Below, piece by piece: positions 1-8,498 of a stretch of DNA of 42,163 nt. The stretch covers positions 1 to 42,163 of the forward strand of contig URUU01000015.1 of the NCBI GenBank assembly GCA_900551235.1, read 5' to 3'. How positions within the stretch are numbered: the stretch's first letter is position 1; each line of letters starts with the position of its first letter. A model generated the notes under the pieces. It worked only from the letters and a program-made list of their open reading frames with translations. It did no database searches and had not been told where the DNA came from. The DNA comes from an uncultured Lachnospiraceae bacterium (GTDB lineage: Bacteria; Bacillota; Clostridia; Lachnospirales; Lachnospiraceae). The position numbers and the translations under genes are program-made.

Positions 1-1192
1 ATACAGAAATGATGGCTGGCGGTGCCTCGTTTGCTCCCAGTCTGTGATCATTTCCAGGATCGGCTGCGGATTCACGAAGCAGATCTGCATGCTCATCGAC
101 TGCTTTTAAGATACAGGTCAGCACCATAAGGAACTGTACATTCTCGTGCGGTGTTTTGCCCGGATCTAACAGGTTGATGCCATCATCGGTTGTGATGGAC
201 CAGTTGTTATGTTTACCGGAACCATTCACACCGTCAAATGGTTTTTCATGAAGCAGACACTGCATACCATGCTGGCATGCTACCTTTTTCAGTGTTTTCA
301 TAACCAGTTGGTTATGGTCAACTGCAATGTTTGCTTCTGCATAGATCGGTGCCAGCTCGTGCTGTGCCGGTGCTACTTCGTTATGCTGTGTTTTTGCGGA
401 GATACCAAGTTTCCAGAGTTCTTCGTTGACATCTTTCATATAAGAAGCGATACGCTGACGGATGGTTCCGAAATAATGGTCATCCAGTTCCTGTCCTTTC
501 GGAGGCATTGCCCCGAACAGGGTACGTCCGGTAAAGATCAGATCTTCTCTCTGCAGATATTTCTGTTTGTCAACCAGGAAGTATTCCTGCTCCGGTCCAA
601 CGGACGGTGTTACTTTTTTGGAGGTTGTATTTCCAAACAGTCTCAGAAGTCTCAGTGCCTGCTCGTTGATTGCTTCCATGGAACGCAGCAGCGGTGTTTT
701 CTGATCCAGTGCCTCACCTGTGTAAGAGCAGAATGCGGTCGGAATACAGAGGATCGCTCCTGCTGCATCTTCACGTACATAAGCCGGTGAAGTACAATCC
801 CATGCTGTATATCCTCTGGCTTCAAACGTAGCGCGAAGACCACCTGACGGGAAGGAAGAAGCATCCGGTTCTCCTTTGATCAGTTCTTTTCCGGAGAACT
901 CCATCAGTACAGTGCCATCCTGTCTCGGCGCTGTAATAAATGCATCGTGTTTTTCTGCTGTTACACCGGTAAGAGGCTGAAAAATATGTGTATAATGTGT
1001 TGCACCTTTTTCTACTGCCCAATTCTTCATAGCCTCAGCTACCACATCTGCTACCATCGGATCCAGCTCTTTGCCCTCGTCAATGGTTTTTCTGAGTGCT
1101 TTGTAAACCTTCTTTGGCAGACGTTCCTGCATTACTTTGTCATTGAATACATTTTCACCAAAAATCTTTGCAACATTCATCTTTTCAGTCAT
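1..1192 (-). CDS. glnN: Type III glutamine synthetase, N-terminal part (cut by window edge)
   Basis: Makes glutamine from glutamate, ammonia and ATP in the cytoplasm. About 397 codons are visible from the ATG at 1192; the 3' part lies left of the window, and the family is usually near 700 residues. The translation carries type III features: an N-terminal KIFGENVF-like segment, the QDGTVLMEF and FPSGGLRATFEARGYTAWD blocks, SVGPEQEYF with the metal-binding glutamates, the KTQHNEVAPAQHE block, and the GSGKHNNWS motif followed by NEAPPAI. The start is supported by an AGGAG site 6 nt upstream. The family differs from type I GlnA in size and in the extended N-terminal region. No frameshift is visible in the part shown. 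Confidence 0.93.
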   Translation of the reverse strand, partial: MTEKMNVAKIFGENVFNDKVMQERLPKKVYKALRKTIDEGKELDPMVADVVAEAMKNWAVEKGATHYTHIFQPLTGVTAEKHDAFITAPRQDGTVLMEFSGKELIKGEPDASSFPSGGLRATFEARGYTAWDCTSPAYVREDAAGAILCIPTAFCSYTGEALDQKTPLLRSMEAINEQALRLLRLFGNTTSKKVTPSVGPEQEYFLVDKQKYLQREDLIFTGRTLFGAMPPKGQELDDHYFGTIRQRIASYMKDVNEELWKLGISAKTQHNEVAPAQHELAPIYAEANIAVDHNQLVMKTLKKVACQHGMQCLLHEKPFDGVNGSGKHNNWSITTDDGINLLDPGKTPHENVQFLMVLTCILKAVDEHADLLRESAADPGNDHRLGANEAPPAIISV

Positions 1193-1262
1193 GTGTTCTC
1201 CTCATCCTTTCTGTGATAAGCTTAAGGTAAATTAAATTCAAGTCGAACGCACGTAAGACTTG

Positions 1263-1416
1263 GCACGCGATTCTGGTCAGCTTTGCTGACATTTACCCAA
1301 CAGAATCGCTGTGCATTCTCGCGGAGCGTTTATCTTAGTCGGAGATTGCACTCCCACTAAGACAAATTTGTTACTCGCCACTTCATAGAAGTGGGAGTCT
1401 TCTCCGACTAAGATAA
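1263..1416. repeat. Twin-palindrome intergenic element
   Basis: Two adjacent large hairpins fill the 378-bp gap between fba and the glutamine synthetase gene. The first pairs GCGATTCTG (1267-1275) with CAGAATCGC (1301-1309). Its stem extends outward through GCAC/GTGC with one bulged base, and an inner hairpin GTCAGC/GCTGAC lies at 1276-1290. The second pairs TTATCTTAGTCGGAGA (1330-1345) with its exact complement at 1401-1416. It continues with a second perfect arm, ACTCCCACT (1350-1358) against AGTGGGAGT (1390-1398), and has an alternative inner hairpin at 1378-1394 (CCACTTC/GAAGTGG). No ORF is convincing here. Such paired hairpins resemble ends of IS200/IS605-type elements or palindromic mobile repeats; that assignment is inference. 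Confidence 0.6.
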
Positions 1417-1422
1417 AATCAA

Positions 1423-1458
1423 AAAGACGCTCCATCCCTCTCGGGACAGAACGTCTTT
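1423..1458 (-). terminator. Rho-independent terminator after fba
   Basis: Read on the minus strand, AAAGACG pairs with CGTCTTT, with an inner TCCC/GGGA pairing. The stem is followed by a T-rich run (TTTTTGATTTT). It lies about 110 nt after the fba stop codon and faces the right way to end that transcript. Confidence 0.7.
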
Positions 1459-1570
1459 GTTCTCTCACTTACCATTCTTAAATTTGCTTCTACCATACTC
1501 CACATTTTTCTGAAATGCAAGTATAATTTAAATTTTCCACAAAATTTATAAATTTTCAGTGAAATAATTC

Positions 1571-2434
1571 TCAGGCTTTGTCGATAGAGCCGAAAATTTC
1601 CATTTTTTCTTTTACAGTAGCTTTGATTGCTTCGAATCCAGGAGCAAGAAGTTTACGTGGGTCAAATCCTTTTCCTTCCAGATCTTTGCCTTCTTCGATG
1701 TATTTACGGGTAGCTGCTGCAAATGCCAGCTGGCACTCTGTATTTACATTGATCTTAGCAACACCAAGGCTGATTGCTTTTTTGATCATGTCTGTCGGGA
1801 TACCTGTACCGCCGTGCAGTACCAGAGGCAGATCTCCTGTCAGAGCCTGAACAGCGTCCAGAGTCTCGAAGCTTAAGCCTTTCCAGTTTGCCGGATATTT
1901 GCCGTGGATGTTACCGATACCTGCTGCCAGGAAGTCGATACCCAGATCTGCAATTCTCTTGCATTCCTGAGGGTCTGCACATTCACCCGCACCTACAACG
2001 CCGTCTTCTTCACCACCGATAGAACCAACTTCTGCTTCCAGAGACATACCATGCTCTTTGCAGATCTCTACCAGTTTCTTTGTGTTTGCAACGTTTTCAT
2101 CGATCGGGCTGTGAGAACCGTCATACATGATAGATGAAAATCCTGCTTCTACACATTTCAGACATCCTTCGTAGCTGCCGTGATCCAGATGCAGGGCAAC
2201 CGGAACTGTGATGTTCAGCTCTTCCATCATACCATTTACCATACCTACAACAGTCTTATATCCTGTCATGTATTTGCCAGCACCTTCGGATACACCGAGG
2301 ATAACCGGTGAGTTGTTCTCCTGTGCTGTCAGCAGGATTGCTTTTGTCCACTCCAGGTTGTTGATGTTGAACTGTCCTACTGCATAATGGCCTGCTTTTG
2401 CTTTCTGTAACATTTCTTTTGCTGAAACTAACAT
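1571..2434 (-). CDS. fba: Class II fructose-1,6-bisphosphate aldolase
   Basis: Zinc-dependent glycolytic enzyme that splits fructose-1,6-bisphosphate into glyceraldehyde-3-phosphate and dihydroxyacetone phosphate. The 287-residue product has the class II signature: ALHLDHG with the catalytic and zinc ligands near residue 80, the SIMYDGSH segment, EAEVGSIGGEEDG, the zinc-binding IHGKYP, and the phosphate-binding LHGGTGIP and NVNTE. The start is the ATG at 2434, with GGAGG 8 nt upstream; a start five codons further up has no ribosome site. It appears to be a single-gene transcript, with a -10 box at 2476-2481 and a terminator at 1423-1458. A tagatose-bisphosphate or other ketose-bisphosphate aldolase of the same fold is possible but less likely. 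Confidence 0.93.
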   Translation of the reverse strand: MLVSAKEMLQKAKAGHYAVGQFNINNLEWTKAILLTAQENNSPVILGVSEGAGKYMTGYKTVVGMVNGMMEELNITVPVALHLDHGSYEGCLKCVEAGFSSIMYDGSHSPIDENVANTKKLVEICKEHGMSLEAEVGSIGGEEDGVVGAGECADPQECKRIADLGIDFLAAGIGNIHGKYPANWKGLSFETLDAVQALTGDLPLVLHGGTGIPTDMIKKAISLGVAKINVNTECQLAFAAATRKYIEEGKDLEGKGFDPRKLLAPGFEAIKATVKEKMEIFGSIDKA

Positions 2435-2475
2435 ATTTTTTACCTCCACACTTTGTGATTTTTGGTGTTTCCTCT

Positions 2476-2481
2476 ATTATA
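2476..2481 (-). promoter_or_regulatory. Probable -10 box for fba
   Basis: A perfect TATAAT lies on the minus strand 42 nt upstream of the fba start. No good -35 box is found at 16-18 nt spacing, so only the -10 is called. Confidence 0.45.
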
Positions 2482-2533
2482 ACCTACTTATGCAAAAAAG
2501 AAAATACTTTTTTAGTCAAATTTCTCAAACACA

Positions 2534-3448
2534 TTAAAGTTCACTCTCTCCGGGAAGATGGTTGACCAGGATCGAGACTGCTTTCTGATGACAGAAAATC
2601 TCTACTTCCTTATGATCTCCGCCGTATTCTCCGTCCAGTGTCCATGGGATCTTTTCCTCTGCACGCAGGATGACATGATCCGTCTTGTAGCTGAAAATAT
2701 ATTTACTGTCCATCTCTCCGCGCAGCAGACTTGAAATAATCTCCTGAAGCTCTATGGCATTGTGCGGTGTACGGATCATCGTCACTTCGAACAATCCGTC
2801 ATCGAGCTGTATGTTCTTTCCCGTGATGCTGTGAAAACCGCCGACGGATTCTGAATTTGTCACCATACCGTAAATAAATTCATCTTTTATGTGTTCGCCC
2901 TGCACTTCGAGCTCCACTTCATAGGATTTGACATTAAAAATGCGCTTTGCGCCTTCTAAAACATAAGCCAGATGTCCGAGAATATTTTTCATGTCCTGAT
3001 TGGTCTGATAAGATACATCGGTGAAGATTCCAAATGCTGCAATATATACAAAATAATCTCCGTTAAATGATCCCACATCACAAAGATATGCACAGTTCTC
3101 CACAATGCATTTTGCTGCTTCTGTCATACGTTTCGGAATCTGAAGACTGTTGGCAAAATCATTGGTACTGCCTGCCGGAATATAACCGATCGGCCGCTTC
3201 TCTTCACATTTCATCATGCCGGTCACAACTTCATCCAATGTACCATCTCCGCCGCTGCAGGCGATCAGATCAAACTCTGCAGCCCTCTTCTTTACTACTT
3301 TTGAAGCATCCTGCGGTTTCTGTGTGATATAAAGCGTAACATCCATGCCGCCTTTTATAAAAATATCTGCAATATCAAGCAGTGCATTCTTAATCTGTCC
3401 TTTTCCGGATCTTGGATTTACAATCAATAAAACTTTTTTTCGCTTCAT
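2534..3448 (-). CDS. Diacylglycerol/lipid kinase, YegS/BmrU family
   Basis: Predicted cytoplasmic or membrane-associated lipid kinase with the DAGK catalytic fold. The N-terminal LLIVNPRSGKG motif (residues 6-16) and the nucleotide-binding CSGGDGTLDEVV (about 64-75) are diagnostic, and IPAGSTNDFA and the C-terminal WTLDGE motif follow. Length (304 residues) is normal for the family. A GGAAGGAA site precedes the ATG at 3448. The gene has its own promoter (3487-3515). The exact lipid substrate (diacylglycerol, undecaprenol or another) cannot be read from sequence; YegS-like members differ in this. Confidence 0.87.
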   Translation of the reverse strand: MKRKKVLLIVNPRSGKGQIKNALLDIADIFIKGGMDVTLYITQKPQDASKVVKKRAAEFDLIACSGGDGTLDEVVTGMMKCEEKRPIGYIPAGSTNDFANSLQIPKRMTEAAKCIVENCAYLCDVGSFNGDYFVYIAAFGIFTDVSYQTNQDMKNILGHLAYVLEGAKRIFNVKSYEVELEVQGEHIKDEFIYGMVTNSESVGGFHSITGKNIQLDDGLFEVTMIRTPHNAIELQEIISSLLRGEMDSKYIFSYKTDHVILRAEEKIPWTLDGEYGGDHKEVEIFCHQKAVSILVNHLPGESEL

Positions 3449-3486
3449 TCTTTCGTTCCTTCCACTTTCCCCGTATATCTCGACCT

Positions 3487-3515
3487 ATTGTACTCTTTTT
3501 TCCGTCCTCAGACAA
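3487..3515 (-). promoter_or_regulatory. Promoter of the lipid kinase gene
   Basis: On the minus strand, TTGTCT (3510-3515) and TACAAT (3487-3492) are separated by exactly 17 nt. This is a good sigma-A promoter 38 nt upstream of the start codon. Confidence 0.65.
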
Positions 3516-3570
3516 GTATTGTGTTTGATTTTAAGCTTAAATTTTTATAAAAATTTTGCTGGAAATTTTA

Positions 3571-4074
3571 TCAAAATTTTCGGATTTCATCCCCTCCGTC
3601 ATCCGTATTATCAATCTTTTTGATCACCGCATAATATCCAAAATTATCATTGACTCTGATATAAATCCGTTCTCCGGCTTTATGTCCCAGAAGTGCTTTT
3701 CCCATCGGTGACTCTGTACTGATATGCCCTTTCATGGAATTGCCGCGGATGGATGTGACAATTTTATAAGTTTCTTCCTCGTCATCGTCTTCGATATATA
3801 ATGTTACGGTATTGTTGATCCCAACCTCATCTGCTTTGGACTGATCTGATACAATCTGTGCATTTTTCAAAAGTCTTTCCAGATAACGGATGCGGCTCTC
3901 ATTTATGTTTTTGTCTTTTTTGGCTGCATGATACTCAAAATTTTCGCTTAAGTCTCCATGTGCTCTCGCTTCTTTTACGGCCTCAATTGCCTGCTTACGC
4001 ACCGTCAGTTTCCGGTATTCGATTTCCTCTTTGATTTTCTTTACATCATTCTCTGTCAACTGTTCATGTAACAT
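3571..4074 (-). CDS. greA: GreA/GreB-family transcription cleavage factor
   Basis: Predicted to rescue backtracked RNA polymerase by stimulating transcript cleavage. The 167-residue protein has an N-terminal coiled coil (about 5-80) whose tip carries the acidic signature GDLSENFEY, containing the Asp and Glu that coordinate the catalytic magnesium. The C-terminal globular domain has the STESPMGKALLGHKAGE motif typical of Gre factors. A short acidic tail (TDDGGDE) follows the usual end. The start codon is 4 nt after the nitroreductase stop and has only a weak ribosome site, so translation is probably coupled to that gene. A paralogous Gre-like protein rather than the housekeeping GreA cannot be excluded. 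Confidence 0.87.
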   Translation of the reverse strand: MLHEQLTENDVKKIKEEIEYRKLTVRKQAIEAVKEARAHGDLSENFEYHAAKKDKNINESRIRYLERLLKNAQIVSDQSKADEVGINNTVTLYIEDDDEEETYKIVTSIRGNSMKGHISTESPMGKALLGHKAGERIYIRVNDNFGYYAVIKKIDNTDDGGDEIRKF

Positions 4075-4078
4075 GATC

Positions 4079-4606
4079 TTATCCCTGCACTCTCACAATA
4101 TAATCTTCTTTTCTTAGTTTTGCAGGTGCTTCTCCTCCTTCTGCCGCATATCCTAAAATGCAGTGGCCAATTCCTGCATAATCGCCTTCGATCCCCCATT
4201 TTTTCAGCAATGCTTTTCCTTCTTCGCTCTCAAATTCTTCCTTTGCACGATGGATCCAGCAGGAGGCAACTCCAACTGCATGTGCCGCATTCATCAGATT
4301 CCCCATAACAAGAGAACCATCTTCCAGATACGTTCTTCTGCTCTTATCTGCCAGTACGATCAGCACGGTCGGTGCTCCGTAAAACGGATCAGATGTCACT
4401 CCCATGATCTTCGCATTCATTTTGCCCAGCTTTTCAATCGTCTCTTTATCCTGGACAACCACAATCTTCGGTGACTGCATGCCCATACCGGTCGGTGCAT
4501 AAGTGCCTGCCTCCAGAATCTGTTCCAGTTCACTTTCTTTTATCTGTTCCGGGCAATATTTCCGACAACTTCTTCTTGTCTTTAAATCCTGTAATGTCTG
4601 ATTCAT
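4079..4606 (-). CDS. Nitroreductase-family flavoprotein
   Basis: FMN-dependent NAD(P)H oxidoreductase of the nitroreductase fold, 175 residues. Visible family features are the N-terminal RRSCRKYCPEQI motif that binds the flavin phosphate, APTGMGMQSP (about 37-46) and the HAVGVASCWIHRA segment (about 108-120). The C-terminal ILGYAAEG motif also matches. A strong AAGGAGG precedes the ATG. The physiological substrate is unknown; family members reduce quinones, nitroaromatics and flavins. It is co-transcribed with greA. Its 5' leader contains dispersed repeat copy A (4658-4755), with a TATAAT box just upstream of it. Confidence 0.85.
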   Translation of the reverse strand: MNQTLQDLKTRRSCRKYCPEQIKESELEQILEAGTYAPTGMGMQSPKIVVVQDKETIEKLGKMNAKIMGVTSDPFYGAPTVLIVLADKSRRTYLEDGSLVMGNLMNAAHAVGVASCWIHRAKEEFESEEGKALLKKWGIEGDYAGIGHCILGYAAEGGEAPAKLRKEDYIVRVQG

Positions 4607-4657
4607 AATGAAGCCTCCTTGTCATATATTTTATTATTTTACTGTTTTATTATTTTG

Positions 4658-4755
4658 CCTATAGTCTCGTGATTTTTCCGCATTTCATGCTCTCAAAATC
4701 ACGAAACATTCGAAATCCGCACATTTTTCTTTGAAAAATGGCTTCTTGCTATAGG
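4658..4755. repeat. Dispersed palindromic repeat, copy A (nitroreductase leader)
   Basis: This 98-bp element is bounded by perfect 7-bp inverted repeats, CCTATAG (4658-4664) and CTATAGG (4749-4755). Inside are a hairpin TCGTGATTTT/AAAATCACGA (4667-4704) and a second one, CATTTTTC/GAAAAATG. The stretch AACATTCGAAATCCGCACAT matches the corresponding segment of copies B and C. It is the shortest and most diverged member of the family. Confidence 0.5.
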
Positions 4756-4756
4756 T

Positions 4757-4762
4757 ATTATA
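4757..4762 (-). promoter_or_regulatory. Extended -10 box for nitroreductase-greA
   Basis: On the minus strand, TGGTATAAT forms an extended -10 sequence directly outside the right end of repeat copy A. Transcription from it would run through the repeat into the nitroreductase gene. No strong -35 is seen at the usual spacing. Confidence 0.5.
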
Positions 4763-4782
4763 CCACCTTTTCTATTTTTGTG

Positions 4783-4811
4783 TAGTCAAAGTATTTTTTT
4801 CGCGGTATAAT
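4783..4811 (+). promoter_or_regulatory. Promoter of the flavodiiron gene
   Basis: TAGTCA (4783-4788) and a perfect TATAAT (4806-4811) lie 17 nt apart, about 53 nt before the start codon. The promoter is back-to-back with the nitroreductase promoter. Confidence 0.55.
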
Positions 4812-4863
4812 GCTAAGGGTAGCTGTTACCCTACTATTTTTGAATTTACAGAGGAGGTTCACT

Positions 4864-6030
4864 ATGAAAGACGTTGCTATATCAGATTCTATTATTTACA
4901 CCGGCGTAGATGATAAAAATATTGATCTTTTCGAAAGTCAATACGTTGTTCCTAACGGCGTTTCCTACAATTCTTACGTGATCCTGGATGACAGAATCAC
5001 TATCATGGATACGGTAGACCGACGCGGTACCGAAGGATGGCTTTCCAATTTAAAAGAAACGCTCGGCGACAAAAAACCTTATTATGTTGTAGTATCTCAT
5101 CTGGAGCCTGATCATGCCGGAAACTTAAAAACTCTGCTGGATCTGTATCCGGACATCAAAGTGATCGGAAATCCGAAAACCTTCACAATGATCGCACAGT
5201 TCTTCGATGTGGATTTAAGCGATGACCGCAAAGTCGTTGTCGGCGAAGGCGATACCGTAAACCTTGGTGTCCATACCCTGCAGTTCTTTATGGCTCCGCT
5301 TGTTCACTGGCCGGAAGTTATGGTTACTTATGAGCAGTCCGAAAAAATTCTATTCTCTGCTGATGGCTTCGGCAAATTCGGCGCTCTTGACGCAGATGAA
5401 CCATGGGAGGATGAGGCAAGGCGTTATTTCTTCAATATCGTGGGCAAATACGGTGTGCAGGTACAGAACCTTCTGAAAAAGGCTGCCACTTTGGATATCC
5501 GGATGATCTGCCCTCTGCATGGCCCGATCCTGAAGGAAAATCTTGGCTGCTACATAGACAAGTATCTGACCTGGAGCAGCTACGAGCCGGAAGAAAAAGG
5601 GGTTGTCATCACATGTGCTTCCATTCACGGAAATACCATGGTCGCTGCGAAAAAACTTGCTGAAATCCTCAAAGCAAAAGGTGAGAAAAACGTAGTACTC
5701 TACGACCTTGCCAGAGACGATATGCCGTCTGCGATTGCGGATGCCTATCGTTATGACCGCCTTGTTGTCGCTGCTGCTTCTTATGACGGCGGTATCTTTC
5801 CATGCATGGAAACGTTCCTCCGAAAACTGAAGGCAAAGAACTTCCAGAAACGTAAAGTTGCCTATATCCAGAACGGAACCTGGGCTCCGTGTACTGCAAA
5901 ACAGATGCAGGCGATCACTGCGGAAATGAAAAATATTACCAATATCGAACCGGTTGTAACGATCAAATCTGCCGTAAAAACAGTTGATCTTGCCCAGTTA
6001 GAATCTCTTGCTGACGCTCTGATGGCATAA
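4864..6030 (+). CDS. Flavodiiron protein (oxygen or NO reductase, FprA family)
   Basis: Cytoplasmic oxygen or nitric-oxide reductase that protects anaerobes. The 388-residue protein has an N-terminal metallo-beta-lactamase-like di-iron domain with HLEPDH (His79, Glu81, Asp83, His84). Further ligands lie in LVHWPE, FSADGFGKFG and CPLHGPIL. A C-terminal flavodoxin domain starts near residue 250, with the FMN phosphate loop ASIHGNT. The start is the ATG at 4864 behind AGAGGAGG; an upstream in-frame ATG at 4810 overlaps the -10 box and is rejected. It is a single-gene unit with a divergent promoter and a strong terminator. No extra rubredoxin or flavin-reductase domain is fused. Confidence 0.93.
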   Translation: MKDVAISDSIIYTGVDDKNIDLFESQYVVPNGVSYNSYVILDDRITIMDTVDRRGTEGWLSNLKETLGDKKPYYVVVSHLEPDHAGNLKTLLDLYPDIKVIGNPKTFTMIAQFFDVDLSDDRKVVVGEGDTVNLGVHTLQFFMAPLVHWPEVMVTYEQSEKILFSADGFGKFGALDADEPWEDEARRYFFNIVGKYGVQVQNLLKKAATLDIRMICPLHGPILKENLGCYIDKYLTWSSYEPEEKGVVITCASIHGNTMVAAKKLAEILKAKGEKNVVLYDLARDDMPSAIADAYRYDRLVVAAASYDGGIFPCMETFLRKLKAKNFQKRKVAYIQNGTWAPCTAKQMQAITAEMKNITNIEPVVTIKSAVKTVDLAQLESLADALMA

Positions 6031-6038
6031 CAGTTACA

Positions 6039-6084
6039 AAAACGCACTCAGCATCGTTTTCAAAATGATATCTGAGTGCGTTTT
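6039..6084. terminator. Bidirectional terminator between converging genes
   Basis: AAAACGCACTCAG (6039-6051) pairs perfectly with CTGAGTGCGTTTT (6072-6084), and the loop itself can pair (ATCGTTTT with AAAATGAT). A-tract and T-tract flanks make it active on both strands. It separates the flavodiiron gene from the converging surface-protein gene. Confidence 0.85.
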
Positions 6085-6129
6085 AGTTTACGATATTGAA
6101 AAGAAAAAACTTTTGACTTCCATCTCTTT

Positions 6130-7119
6130 TTAAAGATCGATCATTTCCACGTCTACTTTTTTCTTCTTTTTCTCTGGTGCCGGCTTCTGCGGTACGTTTT
6201 CTTTTGCTTTTGCATTCTGCTGTTCTGCAGATACTTCTGCCTGTTCCTTTTTCTGACGTTTTTTCTCACGGCGTGACAGACGTTCCTGCTGCTTTGGCTC
6301 CCGCTTTTTATTTTCACCAAATGTTTCTTCTACAGCCGGTGCCTCTTCCGGCGGCAGCACAGGCTGTGGAATCTCCTGCTGCATTCCGGTTGCTGCCTGC
6401 TGCTGAACTGGTGCGTAATAATTTTCGGTAGCAAGATAACGCTCTTTTCTTGCAAACTCATTTGTCTGCAGATCCAGCTTCTCTTCCGTATCACGAAGAT
6501 CATCTTTCAAATCACGATTCTTCAGGAGCAGATTGATGACAAGAAAAAGCAGAAGTACCGATAATGCAATCAGTCCGTAGATTACTTTCATAGAAAAGTC
6601 TGCATCTGATTTCAGTTTATCCACCTGCTGCATAACCATGGAAGCCGCATCCGAAACTGCTTCTGTCTCAGTCTGCGCCTCTGTGGCTGCTTCCGTCTGT
6701 TCTTTCTTCTGTGCCTCGGTTTCCGGAGCCGCCGTCTCATTGGCTGCCGCGATCTGTTCTGCCGCATTCGGATGCTCCGCCTGCACATCCAGTGTATACA
6801 CTGCCTGCACACCGCTTTCTGATGTCACCGTTATGTAAACCGTAGTCTTTCCATCTGCCAGAGTCTGACCGGAAATATCACAGGTGGCTGCACCATTTGA
6901 CGGAACCGGATCCAACTGCAGTTCTTCTGTTCCTTCCGGCACTATTACTTCATATTCTGTTGTACTGTAATCAAAATCCGGCGATACACTGACTGCATTT
7001 TCTATTCCCAGATCAGAAAGTGAATTGTCATCTGATCCGCTGGCAAATACAGTCACACCGGAAATACAGAGCAGAAGCATCATGCATACCGCCCAGATTT
7101 TCCATGTCTTCTTCCACAT
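6130..7119 (-). CDS. Secreted, membrane-anchored protein with cadherin-like beta-sandwich domain
   Basis: No known enzyme is recognised. The 329-residue product starts with a signal peptide (hydrophobic core about residues 8-25, ending in VFAS). A beta-sandwich segment (about 35-115, containing LSDLGI, PDFDYSTTEYEV and YTLDVQAE) resembles the cadherin-like/Big domains of Firmicutes surface proteins. An Ala/Glu/Thr-rich linker follows, then a transmembrane helix near residue 180 (IYGLIALSVLLLFLVINLLL). The C-terminus is a highly charged, Lys/Glu-rich, probably cytoplasmic tail. The start is the ATG at 7119 with GGGAG upstream; a TTG at 7137 is in frame but inside that site. It lies 24 nt after purD and is likely co-transcribed, though functionally unrelated. 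Confidence 0.75.
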   Translation of the reverse strand: MWKKTWKIWAVCMMLLLCISGVTVFASGSDDNSLSDLGIENAVSVSPDFDYSTTEYEVIVPEGTEELQLDPVPSNGAATCDISGQTLADGKTTVYITVTSESGVQAVYTLDVQAEHPNAAEQIAAANETAAPETEAQKKEQTEAATEAQTETEAVSDAASMVMQQVDKLKSDADFSMKVIYGLIALSVLLLFLVINLLLKNRDLKDDLRDTEEKLDLQTNEFARKERYLATENYYAPVQQQAATGMQQEIPQPVLPPEEAPAVEETFGENKKREPKQQERLSRREKKRQKKEQAEVSAEQQNAKAKENVPQKPAPEKKKKKVDVEMIDL

Positions 7120-7143
7120 CTTGTCTTCTCCCTTCAAAACCTT

Positions 7144-8415
7144 TTATGCTTCATCAATCGCTTTTCCAATATCGTGACGATAATATTTATTTGCGAAATC
7201 GATCCATTCTACCGCTGTATAAGCATTTGCACGTGCTTCTTTCAGGTCCTTTCCCTTTGCGGTCACACCAAGCACACGGCCGCCGTTTGTCACAATGCCT
7301 TCTTCTGTGCGTTTGCTGCCGGCATGGAATACATAGTAACCATCTTTGTCCCTGAACCTGTCAAGACCATGGATCACGAAACCTTTGTCGTATTTCACCG
7401 GATATCCGTCGGATGCCAGTACGACGCAGACTGCCGCATTGTCCTCAAACTGCAGGTCGATCTGGTCAAGTGTTCCGTCAATGCACGCTTCAAAAACGTC
7501 AATGATATCGGTTTTCATACGCGGCAGGACAACCTGTGCTTCCGGATCTCCAAATCTTGCATTGTACTCCAGGACACGAGGGCCTTTTTCGGTCAGCATC
7601 AGTCCGAAGAAGATAATGCCTTTGAACTCTCTTCCTTCTGCAGCCATCGCATCGACCGTTGCCTGATAGATATATTTTTTGCAGAATGCATCCACTTCTT
7701 CCGTATAGAACGGACTTGGTGAGAAAGTTCCCATACCTCCGGTGTTCAGTCCGGTATCTCCGTCTCCGGCACGTTTGTGATCCTGTGCGGAAGTCATCGT
7801 CTTGATGGTCTTGCCGTCCACATAAGAAAGCACAGACACTTCTCTTCCGGTCATGAATTCTTCTACCACCATTGTATTGCCGGCTGTACCGAATTTCTTG
7901 TCCTCCATGATGGTTTTTACGCCGTCTTTTGCTTCTTCCAGTGTATTGCAGATCAGCACACCTTTTCCGAGTGCCAGTCCGTCTGCTTTCAGAACGATCG
8001 GGAAATCTGCTTTTTCCAGATATGCAAGCGCTGCGGATGCATCGGTAAAGGTCTCGTAAGCAGCCGTCGGAATGTTATATTTTTTCATCAGGTCTTTGGA
8101 AAATGCCTTGGAGCCTTCCAGGATCGCTGCATTCTTTCTCGGTCCGAACACACGCAGTCCTTCTGCCTCAAATACATCTACGATACCGCCAACCAGCGGA
8201 TCATCCATACCAACTACCGTAAGGTCGATTGCCTGTTCCTTTGCAAATGCAGCCAGCTTATCAAACTCCATCGCCTGAATCGGCACACATTCGGCAAACT
8301 CTTCAATCCCGGCATTGCCCGGCGCACAGTAAATTTTATCTGCTTTTGGACTCTGTGCGACTTTCCATGCGATCGCATGCTCACGTCCTCCGCTTCCGAC
8401 TATCAATACTTTCAT
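7144..8415 (-). CDS. purD: Phosphoribosylamine-glycine ligase (GAR synthetase)
   Basis: Second step of purine synthesis: joins glycine to phosphoribosylamine using ATP. The 423-residue protein has the N-terminal VLIVGSGGREHAIAWK motif, an ATP-grasp domain with KADGLALGKGV (about 145-155) and EEFMTGREVS. The signature RFGDPEAQVVLPRM lies near residue 290. Length and domain order are complete. It is the last purine gene of the purE-purM-purN-purD transcript. An 83-nt gap separates it from purN; a small GGATTG/CAATCC hairpin there (about 8465-8490) lacks a T-run and is not called a terminator. Confidence 0.96.
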   Translation of the reverse strand: MKVLIVGSGGREHAIAWKVAQSPKADKIYCAPGNAGIEEFAECVPIQAMEFDKLAAFAKEQAIDLTVVGMDDPLVGGIVDVFEAEGLRVFGPRKNAAILEGSKAFSKDLMKKYNIPTAAYETFTDASAALAYLEKADFPIVLKADGLALGKGVLICNTLEEAKDGVKTIMEDKKFGTAGNTMVVEEFMTGREVSVLSYVDGKTIKTMTSAQDHKRAGDGDTGLNTGGMGTFSPSPFYTEEVDAFCKKYIYQATVDAMAAEGREFKGIIFFGLMLTEKGPRVLEYNARFGDPEAQVVLPRMKTDIIDVFEACIDGTLDQIDLQFEDNAAVCVVLASDGYPVKYDKGFVIHGLDRFRDKDGYYVFHAGSKRTEEGIVTNGGRVLGVTAKGKDLKEARANAYTAVEWIDFANKYYRHDIGKAIDEA

Positions 8416-8498
8416 CCTGCGTCCTTCTTTCTATTATAAAGTACTTGAATATAGGATGCCTCCGGATTGTTTCATATTTCTGCAATCCTGACATCTTT

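Noticed and set aside
209..790. 193-residue plus-strand ORF over the glutamine synthetase gene
   Set aside because: It is Cys/Phe-rich, lies antisense to clearly conserved glutamine synthetase motifs, and is a reading-frame shadow.
8440..8498. Terminator between purN and purD
   Set aside because: The GGATTG/CAATCC hairpin is short and not followed by a T-run; purD has no clear promoter of its own, so the genes are probably co-transcribed.
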